From Mycobacterium sp. (GTDB lineage: Bacteria; Actinomycetota; Actinomycetes; Mycobacteriales; Mycobacteriaceae): a stretch of DNA of 34,756 bases. The notes under the pieces are model-generated. The model saw only the letters and a program-made list of their open reading frames with translations, ran no database searches and was not told where the DNA came from. Position 1 is the first letter of the stretch. Every line of letters begins with the position of its first letter. Positions 1 through 7,329 of the stretch are shown here, piece after piece. Made by a program: the position numbers and the translations under genes. Location: NCBI GenBank assembly GCA_018401645.1, contig JAGYKK010000029.1, positions 1 to 34,756 on the forward strand, written 5' to 3'.

Positions 1-114
1 GGCCAGCACCACGTTGATGCCGTCGGCGGCCACCTGATGCGCCATCGCCTGGCCGATGCCGTCGCTGGCGCCGGTGATCAGCGCCCACGGGCCGTAGCGC
101 TGCGGACTGTTCAT
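1..114 (-). CDS. Short-chain dehydrogenase/reductase, N-terminal fragment
   Basis: Only the first 38 codons lie in the window; the gene runs off the left edge. The translated start carries the SDR cofactor-binding signature TGASDGIG (TGxxxGIG) after a short beta strand (WALI), followed by a helix and a second strand ending in INVVLA, which is the N-terminal Rossmann fold of NAD(P)-dependent SDR enzymes. The ATG overlaps the stop codon of the MFS gene in an ATGA arrangement, so the two are probably translationally coupled and belong to one operon with the TetR gene upstream. The substrate cannot be told from this fragment. Confidence 0.85.
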   Translation of the reverse strand, partial: MNSPQRYGPWALITGASDGIGQAMAHQVAADGINVVLA

Positions 115-1676
115 GAGCGGTCTCCGATCGGATGCGACGGCAGGAAGGCCAGTACGAAGAACGCACCGGCAAGGCAGACCGCCCCGGCGGTGAGGCAGCC
201 GGCGTGCAGTCCGGATAAAAAGGCGTCGCTGACGGTGTTGCGGATGACGTCGGCAACCTCACCCGGGGACTGAGCGGCGACGCTCAAACCCTGCGCCAGA
301 CCGTCCTGTGCGACGGCCCGGGCCCGCTCGGGAAGGGCGCCGAAGGCCTGGCTGTCGGTGAGGTCGCGGATGTAGAGGGTGGAGAAGATGCTGCCCAGCA
401 CTGCCACCCCCAGGGTGCCGCCCACCTGACGGGTCGCGTCGTTGACCGCGGATCCGGCGCCGGCCTGTTCCCGGCGGACCACGCCCATGATCGAGTCGGT
501 GGCAGGTGCGGTGGTCAGGCCCAGGCCGCCGCCCAGGAGCAGCATCTGAGCGGCCATCTCCGGGTAGCCCACACTGAGATCGATGCCGCTGATCCACGCG
601 AATGACGCGGCCATCATCAGCAGGCCGATAAACACAACGGCTTTGGTGCCCACCCTGGTTACGGCCAGTCGGGCGCCCAGCAGGGAACCGACGGCGATGG
701 ACAGCGCGACCGGAAGGATGCGCACCCCGGTGTCCAGCGGGCTGAAGCCCTGCAGCATTTGCATGAACTGGATGATGAGGAAGATGAAGCCGAAGAGCGC
801 GAAAAACGCCACCGTCACCGCGCCACTGGCCGCGCTGAATCTCAGGTTGGCGAACAGCGTGACGTCCAGCAGTGGGTCGCTCTGCCGGCGCTCCCAGCGC
901 ACGAAACCCACCGCGGCCGAAAGCGCGACGGCGAAGCCCGCCAGCGTGTGAATCGAGTCCCAGCCGTGCTCGGGGGCTTCGATGATGGTGTAGACGAGGG
1001 CGCCAAGCATTACCACCGAGAGTGCCAACCCGCCCCTGTCGAGGGTCGAATCAGTGTCCGGGGAGGAGCGTGGAATCACCAGGGGCGCGGCAACCGCGGC
1101 CACTAGGGCAATGGGTACCAGCGCCAAAAAGAGACTGCCCCACCAGTAAATCTCGAGAAGGGCACCGCCGAGGATCGGACCGATCGCTACGCCCAATCCG
1201 GTCACCGCGCCCCATAGGCCGATCGCTGCGGCGCGTTGCTTGGGATCGCGGAAGGTGTCGGTGATGATGGCGAGCGTGGTCGGGTAGATGAGCGCCGCCG
1301 ACACACCCATAACCAGTCTCATCCCGATGAGGGATTCGGTGGTGGTGCATAGTGCGGCGCCGACACTGCTTGCGGCGAGGAATAGGAGGCCGGCGATGAG
1401 TGTTCCGCGCCGGCCGAACTTGTCGCCCACCGTTCCACCAGCCAGCACCAGTGCGGCGAAGGCCAAGTTGTAGGCGTCGACGATCCATTGCAGTCCGCGG
1501 GTGGAGGCGCCCAGATCCGAACTCAACGTGGGGAGTGCCACGTTGACGATTGTTGTTTCCACGTTGATGGCCAGCGATGCGACCAGAACGACGGTCAGGA
1601 TGGCGGCCGGGCGGATCCGTGGTGCTGCGGTGTGCGCGCCGCGTGATCGCGAGCGCCTGGGGGATTCGATGGTCAC
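111..1676 (-). CDS. MFS drug-efflux transporter, DHA2 (EmrB/QacA) family, about 14 TM segments
   Basis: The 521-residue protein is the usual size for 14-TM DHA2 exporters, proton antiporters that expel drugs or hydrophobic metabolites across the inner membrane. Visible hallmarks are TM1 with the ETTIVNVALPTL pattern (DHA2 motif D1-like), the loop 2-3 motif A around GDKFGRRGTLIAG, and the antiporter motif C GLGVAIGPILGG in TM5. The hydrophilic N-terminus is rich in Arg/Ser. The gene follows a TetR gene with a 96-base gap that contains an inverted repeat, and overlaps a downstream SDR gene by 4 bases. This TetR-MFS-SDR order suggests a locally regulated efflux/detoxification operon. The exported compound is unknown. 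Confidence 0.93.
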   Translation of the reverse strand: MTIESPRRSRSRGAHTAAPRIRPAAILTVVLVASLAINVETTIVNVALPTLSSDLGASTRGLQWIVDAYNLAFAALVLAGGTVGDKFGRRGTLIAGLLFLAASSVGAALCTTTESLIGMRLVMGVSAALIYPTTLAIITDTFRDPKQRAAAIGLWGAVTGLGVAIGPILGGALLEIYWWGSLFLALVPIALVAAVAAPLVIPRSSPDTDSTLDRGGLALSVVMLGALVYTIIEAPEHGWDSIHTLAGFAVALSAAVGFVRWERRQSDPLLDVTLFANLRFSAASGAVTVAFFALFGFIFLIIQFMQMLQGFSPLDTGVRILPVALSIAVGSLLGARLAVTRVGTKAVVFIGLLMMAASFAWISGIDLSVGYPEMAAQMLLLGGGLGLTTAPATDSIMGVVRREQAGAGSAVNDATRQVGGTLGVAVLGSIFSTLYIRDLTDSQAFGALPERARAVAQDGLAQGLSVAAQSPGEVADVIRNTVSDAFLSGLHAGCLTAGAVCLAGAFFVLAFLPSHPIGDRS

Positions 1677-1706
1677 AGTGGTCCCGGGTCATTGGTGGTC
1701 CGCCAT

Positions 1707-1725
1707 ATGTTTACGGCAGTAACAT
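1707..1725. promoter_or_regulatory. Candidate TetR operator upstream of the MFS gene
   Basis: The 19 bases ATGTTTACGGCAGTAACAT have perfect 5-base outer arms (ATGTT/AACAT). They lie 31 bases upstream of the MFS start, inside the only gap between the TetR gene and its presumed target. A related TGTTAC core occurs just upstream of the TetR start itself (GTGTTACAC at 2393-2401). Binding is inferred from position and symmetry only. Confidence 0.35.
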
Positions 1726-1772
1726 CATAACGAGGATGACAGCTCAAGTTGTCGCTGTCAACATCAGCGGTA

Positions 1773-2384
1773 CTAGCCGATTCCGTCCCTGATCAGCGCG
1801 AGCAACCGGTGGGTGATCGCCTCCTTGCGGTGCCGATCCGTCGCCGCGAGGGGTCCGTCGAGGTAGAGGATCGCCAGCCCGTGCACGGCCGCCCAGGCCG
1901 CCTCGTCGAGTCCGTCTCGTCGTTTCTCGGTGAGAACTCCGGTGGTGACGAGGTCGTCGATACACCGACGCAGGATCTGGTAGGGGTGCCGATCGGGTGG
2001 CACTCCGGCATCGGTGTGCAGTGGCCCCCCTGGGGCAAACGCGGTTCGGAACAGCCCAGGCTCAGCCAGGGCGAAATCGACGTAGGCCTGACCGGTGGTC
2101 TCTAGACGTGCCAGGGCACGGCGATCACGCGGGCCACGGCGGGGCAGTCCCGCAAGGGATTCCAGCATCCGCTCACCGAGCAGGGTCATACCGTAGATCT
2201 GCACCGCCCCGAGTAGGGCCTGGCGATCTGAGTAGTGCCGGTAGGCGGCGGAGTTGCTCACTCCGGCTTCGCGTTGGACATCCCGCAATACCACGGCGTC
2301 GGGACCGCCGGTTCGGGCCAACTCCACGGCGTGGTCCAGCAACGCCTGTCGGAGGTTCCCGTGGTGGTAGGAGGCAGACGCCAT
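1773..2384 (-). CDS. TetR/AcrR family transcriptional regulator
   Basis: The 203-residue protein has the TetR layout: an N-terminal helix-turn-helix (about residues 10-55) followed by an all-helical ligand domain. The recognition region reads VLRDVQREAGVSNSAAYRHY, the typical TetR pattern in which the second helix ends in Y-x-H-[FY]. The C-terminal half resembles the TetR_C_33-type domain, with AxVHGLAILYLDGPLA near the end. It lies directly upstream of an MFS exporter and an SDR gene on the same strand, so it is most likely their repressor and may regulate itself; GTGTTACAC at 2393-2401 is close to its start codon. The inducer is unknown. Confidence 0.9.
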   Translation of the reverse strand: MASASYHHGNLRQALLDHAVELARTGGPDAVVLRDVQREAGVSNSAAYRHYSDRQALLGAVQIYGMTLLGERMLESLAGLPRRGPRDRRALARLETTGQAYVDFALAEPGLFRTAFAPGGPLHTDAGVPPDRHPYQILRRCIDDLVTTGVLTEKRRDGLDEAAWAAVHGLAILYLDGPLAATDRHRKEAITHRLLALIRDGIG

Positions 2385-2458
2385 GTTGACAAGTGTTACA
2401 CCTGAATCAACGGGCGGTCGCAGATCACCTGCTGGCCTGAGGCCCGTCGAAACCGGAC

Positions 2459-3295
2459 TCAGCCCGGGACCACCATGACTGGCCGGTGGCAGTGGTGCAG
2501 AGTGCCCATCGCCACGCTCCCCAGGATGATTTCGCGGGCAACGGATCGACCGCGGGATCCGACGACGACCAGGGCCGTGCCATGCTCGTCGGCGGCGGCG
2601 ATTAACGCCTGCGCCACCGCGTGGGCGTGCCGACCGCGGCCGCGATTGACATGGACGCGGGTGACGCGGGCGTCGCCAACGGATTCCGGCGCAGGCGGAT
2701 CGGAGTCGTCATCGACCGACACCGCAACGAAGTGTCGGTGCGGCAACACGACTGGCGGCGGCCAGCGCTGCCTCGGCATTGGTTGACCCGTCCCAGCCGA
2801 CTACCACCGGACCAGCTGCCAGGGCGTCGTACTCAACCGAGAGCATCGGGTGGGGGACGACGACGACCGGGCGAGAGCAGTGGTGTACGACGATGTCGGA
2901 AACGCTGCCCAGGATCGCATCGGAGCCCCCCAACCCGCGGGAGCCGACGATCACCAGGTCGGCGTCGGACTTGTCGGCGGCACGCACCAGTCCGGTTCCC
3001 TCGCCGGCGAAGGTTCGTTCCAGCAATGGTTCGGCCTGCCACCCGGCCGCCCGAGCCAGGCTGACGCCCAGGCCGGTGACCCAGTGGGCCTCACGTTCGC
3101 CTTCGCGCTCCACCGCCGCGGTCAGGGTGTCGATGTGCGGGGCGTGCTCCCACAGTCGCCGCCGAACCTGCTCGCTGGCGAACGGGGCCCCCAGAGGTAG
3201 GTAATGAAACCATGCGCGCCCGGGAACAGGGTTGCCCCCACGTCGATCGCGGCGGCGGCCGCCGGTGAACCGTCGTAAACCCGAATTACCCGCAT
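2459..3295 (-). pseudogene. Tandem-domain universal stress protein gene with two compensating frameshifts
   Basis: Three reading frames must be joined to recover one protein of about 278 residues with two Usp domains. The first part starts MRVIRVYDGSPAAAAAIDVG at ATG 3295, with AAGGAGG upstream. A frame break at about 3211-3224 leads into the middle part, which holds the end of domain 1 (VIVGSRGLGGSDAILGSVSD, the ATP-binding G-2x-G-9x-G(S/T) pattern) and the start of domain 2 (GPVVVGWDGST). A second break at about 2741-2753 leads into the end of domain 2 (VVVGSRGRSVAREIILGSV). The first break looks like one missing base and the second like one extra base, so the total length is still a multiple of three. 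Family members bind ATP and act in stress and dormancy responses. Either the gene is dead or both indels are sequencing errors. Confidence 0.75.
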
Positions 3296-3447
3296 CGGCT
3301 CTGCCGCCTCCTTACCGCGACGCCGTCAGAGGTCGTCGTTTCCTCAACGTACCGCTGGTGCGCCGCGGCCCGCGGCCGTGCATCCGTGGCCAGCGTCAAC
3401 AGCGTCGCCGAGCAGCTCCGGCACGGTCATGAGCGTAATGCGCAAAA

Positions 3448-3462
3448 GTGCGTGTAACGCAC
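3448..3462. repeat. Short inverted repeat in the divergent stress-protein/acyltransferase gap
   Basis: GTGCGT-GTA-ACGCAC is a perfect 6-base inverted repeat with a 3-base centre, in the 259-base gap between the divergently transcribed stress-protein gene and the PapA-like gene, 92 bases upstream of the latter. It could be an operator for either gene. The rest of the gap shows no convincing gene; a 28-codon minus-strand ORF in it lacks a ribosome binding site. Confidence 0.3.
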
Positions 3463-3554
3463 ACTTCACGGTTTGCGATCACAAGCACGACAGGCCATTT
3501 AGCAGTCTCTACGTTCGTCGTTAGAAGTAACTACCTCAGCGTAAGGAGTTCGAC

Positions 3555-4976
3555 ATGGTCGTCATCGCTTCCCACGGTTCCTGGAGTCCAGGACGCGGCC
3601 CGGTGACCACGTGGTCGGCCTCGCCGGCCAGTCGCGAGATCATGGCCCAGGCCGAGATCGACCCAATGGCGCCCAGCTTTCAGCAGGCGCAGCACCTGCG
3701 GACGGCTTATCACGCCAAGGCGGACGGCCGGGAAGTCCCGCGGCTGATCATGGCCTCCTGGGACGTCGACGGCTGGTGCGACATCGCGGCGATGACCGAC
3801 GCGATCAACTCCCACATTCGTCGACACGACACCTATCACAGCGCCTTCGAGGTGACCGCTGAGTCGATCACCCGTCGGACCGTCGCCGATGCCGCGCGCA
3901 TCGAGTTCGTGCCGACCGCGCTGGGATTCCTCGACCAGGATGCGATCCGCACCCTGGTGCAGACGGCGACTCCGGGCACCCTGGAGTGGGATTGCTTCAC
4001 CTTCGGTGTGATCCAGAAGGCCGATCACTTCACCGTGTACGCCAACGTCGATCACCTGCACACCGACGGCACGTCGGCCGGGCTGATCTATCGCGAAATC
4101 AACCTGACCTACCTGGGTCTTGTCGAAGGCCGTTCTGCTTGGCTGCCGCAGACCTCGGGTTACCGCGACTTCACCGCGCGGCAGAACCTTCACGTCGATG
4201 CACTGACGCTGGATTCCCGGCCGATCAAGGACTGGGTGGATTTCGCCCGCGACGCCGGCGAAGACTGGCCCAGCTTCCCGCTGGAGCTGGGGGACACCTC
4301 CACCGGTGGCGAAGGTGGCATCGTCACCGTTGAGTTGCTCAACGCCGAGGAGTCCGAGGATTTCAACGAGGCCTGCCGCGCCGCGGGTGCTCGTTTCAGC
4401 GGCGGCGTGATGGCGTGCGCTGCGCTGGCCGACCATGAGCTCAGCGGTGCTGAGACCTTCCACGGCTTCACCCCGTTGGACGTCCGCAGCGGCGATGCAC
4501 AGTCGTTGAGCGTGGGCTGGTACGCCAGCCTGTTCCCGGTTTCGGTTCCCGTTGGTGACCGTGACTTCTCGCAGATGGCCCGGGCGGCTCAGAAGTCCTT
4601 TGATGCCAACCGGCAGTTGTCCGCCGTTCCGTTCAAGCGGGTGCTCGACCTCACCTCACCCGACGAGCTCGGGATCACCTCGGCCGGCCGGCCGTCGATG
4701 ATGGTGTCGCTGATGGACTTCCGCGGCCTGGCCGACGCCGAGGCCGATCGCTTTGGGATCTACCTGGACAACCTTTCCCACGGCGGCATCAACACCTGGA
4801 TCGTCCGGCACTGCGACCAGACCACCATCACGGTCTCCTTCCCGGAGACCCCGCAGGCCCGTCACTCCGTGCACGACTACATCGGGGTGCTGCGTGGTGC
4901 CTTCAAGGAGGTCAACGAGTTCACTCCGGACTGGCTCGAGGAGCGCGCCGACCAGGCTTTTGCGCATTCTGCTTAA
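3555..4976 (+). CDS. PapA-like condensation-domain acyltransferase
   Basis: The 473-residue protein looks like the polyketide-associated (Pap) acyltransferases of mycobacteria, which transfer acyl chains onto trehalose, phthiocerol or peptide lipids. The active-site motif is D166-H167-LHT-D171-G172: the HHxxxDG motif of the condensation fold with the first His replaced by Asp but the catalytic second His and the structural Asp kept. The C-terminal half contains NLSHGGINTWIVRHCD, where the family has its second conserved segment. The start is set by AAGGAG six bases before the ATG. No polyketide synthase or lipid transporter lies nearby, so the substrate cannot be inferred. A perfect inverted repeat overlaps its stop codon and a sensor-kinase gene follows 21 bases later. 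Confidence 0.8.
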   Translation: MVVIASHGSWSPGRGPVTTWSASPASREIMAQAEIDPMAPSFQQAQHLRTAYHAKADGREVPRLIMASWDVDGWCDIAAMTDAINSHIRRHDTYHSAFEVTAESITRRTVADAARIEFVPTALGFLDQDAIRTLVQTATPGTLEWDCFTFGVIQKADHFTVYANVDHLHTDGTSAGLIYREINLTYLGLVEGRSAWLPQTSGYRDFTARQNLHVDALTLDSRPIKDWVDFARDAGEDWPSFPLELGDTSTGGEGGIVTVELLNAEESEDFNEACRAAGARFSGGVMACAALADHELSGAETFHGFTPLDVRSGDAQSLSVGWYASLFPVSVPVGDRDFSQMARAAQKSFDANRQLSAVPFKRVLDLTSPDELGITSAGRPSMMVSLMDFRGLADAEADRFGIYLDNLSHGGINTWIVRHCDQTTITVSFPETPQARHSVHDYIGVLRGAFKEVNEFTPDWLEERADQAFAHSA

Positions 4977-4990
4977 CCTGCCGGTTAAGC
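4971..4990. repeat. Perfect 8-base inverted repeat spanning the acyltransferase stop codon
   Basis: The arms GCTTAACC and GGTTAAGC are perfectly complementary around a TGCC centre. The repeat includes the TAA stop of the acyltransferase gene and ends 7 bases before the GTG start of the sensor kinase. As RNA it could form a short hairpin without a U-tract; as DNA it could be a dimeric regulator site at the two-component operon. The function is inferred only. Confidence 0.5.
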
Positions 4991-4997
4991 TCTAGCG

Positions 4998-6656
4998 GTG
5001 CCCGGCAAGCGTCGCATCGACCTGCGACTCGCAACGCAGATCCTGTTGTTGCAGCTTGCAGTGGTGGGGGTCACCCTGGGCATCGCGTTCGCGTTGCGGG
5101 CGGTGGTCTACCACCAGCGCCTGATCGGCGAGTACGGCAACCGGTCCCTGGATATCGCCCGGGTACTGGCGGCCGCGCCGGCGGTGCGCGCGGACGTCGC
5201 CATGTACGACGGCGAGGTGCCGTCGGCGGGTGAGTTGGCGGGCGGTCCGCTGCAGAACATCGCCGCCAAGGTGCGTGCCGGTACCGGCGTGCTGTTCGTG
5301 GTGATCACCAACGACCGCGGTATTCGGCTGTCCCACCCCAACGTTGCCGAGTTGGGCAAACCGGTCAGTACCGACCCCTCGCTCGCATTGTCCGGACGCG
5401 AGGAGGTCGTCGAGCAGACCGGCACCCTGGGGCCGTCCATCCGCGCGAAAGTACCAGTGCGGGAACTGGATTCAAATCGCGTGATCGGTGCGGTCAGCGT
5501 CGGCATGTCCACCTCATCGGTGTACGGCCTGCTGCGCGATGAACAGCGCACCGCCGCACTGACCGCTGGTCCGGCGCTGTTAGCCGGTGTGGTGCTCTCC
5601 GCACTCCTGGCGCGCCGCTGGCGCGATCAGACGCTGGACCTTCAGCCCACGGAGATGACCGAACTGGTGCGCACCCAGGAGGCGGTGCTGCACGGGATCG
5701 GTGAAGGGGTGCTCGCCGCCGACACAGGAGGTAAGACCACGTTCGTCAACGATGAGGCCTGTCGACTGCTCGAAATCGGTTCCGCCACCGGACATCCTGT
5801 CGATCAGATCGGCCTGACTCCGCGGGTGCTGGACGTCCTGCAGTCCTGCGACCCGGCGCCGACACTGGCCACCGTCGGTGAACACGTCCTGGTCGTCTCC
5901 GCCCGGCCGGTGTCGCGGGAGGGACGCGAACTGGGCACGGTCCTCATCGTGCGCGACCGCACCGATATCGAGGCGCTGACCCGCCAGTTGGATGCCGTTC
6001 AGTTGATGAGCACCGTCCTGAGGGCCCAACGTCATGAGTTCGCCAACCGATTGCACCTCCTCAACGGGCTGCTGCACCGCGGACATTCCCAGGAAGCCAG
6101 CCGGTACCTTGAGGAGCTACTCGGGTCGGGGCCGCTGGGCTCGGCGCTGCCCGGCATCGACGCGATCCGCGATAACTATCTTCAGGCATTACTGGCGGCC
6201 AAGGCGGCCGGCGTCAGGGAGGCCGGGGTGACGCTGCGGATAGGGGAGAACACCTGGGTGCCTGGCCGACTGGCATTCCCGGTCGATGTCACGACGGTGC
6301 TGGGCAATCTCATCGACAACGCCATCGAGGCCGCTCGCACGGGCGGCAGTTGCACGGAGAAGGTGGTGGAAGTGGAACTACTTCAGGATAACTCGACGCT
6401 GCACATCACGGTGGCCGACAGTGGCGAGGGCGTGGCGCCGGATTTCGCCGACCAGATATTCGTCGAGGGGGCCTCGACCAAGCCGCAGTCTAGCCAGACC
6501 GGGGGTCGCGGAATCGGGTTGACGTTGTCCCGCCACATTGCCCGTGCCCTGGGCGGAGATATCGTGCTGTCGCGGCCCGCCAATCCCGGTGATCAATTGT
6601 GTGGCGCGGAGTTCATCGCCCGACTCCCGGGTGTGCTGGCGGAGGCTGAGCAGTGA
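4998..6656 (+). CDS. Sensor histidine kinase, CitA/DcuS family
   Basis: The 552-residue membrane kinase has the order typical of CitA/DcuS/DctS sensors of citrate and C4-dicarboxylates. TM1 is at about 13-36, followed by an extracytoplasmic PAS-like domain containing DRGIRLSHP and a downstream ELGK, matching the ligand-binding stretch of the family. TM2 is at about 186-205, then a cytoplasmic PAS domain at about 225-320. The SpoOB-type phosphoacceptor is at 340-357 (RAQRHEFANRLH, His346), and the HATPase domain shows NLIDNAIEAA (N box), DSGEGV (G1) and GGRGIGLTLSRHI (G2). The start is GTG. Its last codon overlaps the GTG of the response regulator (GTGA), so the pair is co-translated. No transporter gene is adjacent, and the partner regulator is frame-disrupted. 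Confidence 0.93.
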   Translation: MPGKRRIDLRLATQILLLQLAVVGVTLGIAFALRAVVYHQRLIGEYGNRSLDIARVLAAAPAVRADVAMYDGEVPSAGELAGGPLQNIAAKVRAGTGVLFVVITNDRGIRLSHPNVAELGKPVSTDPSLALSGREEVVEQTGTLGPSIRAKVPVRELDSNRVIGAVSVGMSTSSVYGLLRDEQRTAALTAGPALLAGVVLSALLARRWRDQTLDLQPTEMTELVRTQEAVLHGIGEGVLAADTGGKTTFVNDEACRLLEIGSATGHPVDQIGLTPRVLDVLQSCDPAPTLATVGEHVLVVSARPVSREGRELGTVLIVRDRTDIEALTRQLDAVQLMSTVLRAQRHEFANRLHLLNGLLHRGHSQEASRYLEELLGSGPLGSALPGIDAIRDNYLQALLAAKAAGVREAGVTLRIGENTWVPGRLAFPVDVTTVLGNLIDNAIEAARTGGSCTEKVVEVELLQDNSTLHITVADSGEGVAPDFADQIFVEGASTKPQSSQTGGRGIGLTLSRHIARALGGDIVLSRPANPGDQLCGAEFIARLPGVLAEAEQ

Positions 6657-7329
6657 GCGCCACCGACCTGAGTGTGCTCGTCGTCGAAGACGATTTCCGG
6701 GTTGCCGATATGCATGCCGGCATCGTCAGCGCACTGCCCGGCTTCACGGTGGCCGGCACCGCCAACACTCTTGCCGCAGCGCGCAAGGCCGACCCGGTTG
6801 ATCTTGCCCTGGTCGATGTCTACCTTCCGGACGGCTCCGGAATCGACCTCGTCCGCGAATTGGACTGCGACACCATCATGCTCAGCGCCGCGACGGAAGC
6901 CGGAGACGGGTCCGCGCCGCCATAGCGGCTGGCGCACTGGGCTACCTGAAGCCGTTTTCCCCCACTGAACTTGCCGCCCGACTGGCCGGGTACGCCCGCT
7001 ACCGTCGGATTCTGGCCGCCGGCAATTTGGGCCCCGCGGACATTGACACTGCTTTAGATGCGCTGCGGCCCCGGGTCGCACCCCAGCAATCAGCCGCCGC
7101 CGCGCCCTCGCCCACCAAGGATCTGGTGTTGGCAGCCCTCGCCGCCGCCGAGGGGCCGTTATCGGCCGCCGAGGTCGCGGCCGAGATCGGGGTGTCGCGG
7201 GCGACCGCGCAGCGCTACCTGGCCGCCCTGGCCACCGGCGATGAGGTCAAGATCGGACTGCGCTACGGCAGCACCGGACGACCCGAGCAGGAGTTCGTCG
7301 CCAAATCCAAACCGCGGGGACTCACGTGA
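6653..7329 (+). pseudogene. CitB/DctR-type response regulator, disrupted by a frameshift
   Basis: From GTG 6653 the receiver domain reads LVVEDDFRVADMHAGI and DLALVDVYLPDGSG (phosphoacceptor Asp in VDVYLP), then hits TAG at 6923-6925. The continuation is in another frame: VRAAIAAGALGYLKPFSPTE (C-terminal part of the receiver) followed by a CitB-type helix-turn-helix (GVSRATAQRYLAAL, then LRYGSTGRPEQEF). The shift lies at about 6901-6912, in a G-rich stretch (GGAGACGGG), and corresponds to one missing or two extra bases. Joined, the protein would be about 225 residues, normal for the family. One residue of the usual YL[IV]KPF motif is also absent. If real, the break separates receiver from DNA-binding domain and leaves the kinase without its partner. 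It may instead be a sequencing error. Confidence 0.75.

Noticed and set aside
3346..3430. 28-codon minus-strand ORF upstream of the stress-protein gene
   Set aside because: No ribosome binding site and no recognisable sequence.
3531..4463. 310-codon minus-strand open frame antisense to the PapA-like gene
   Set aside because: It mirrors the high-GC codon bias of the plus-strand gene and has no recognisable motif, while the plus frame has a ribosome binding site and family motifs.
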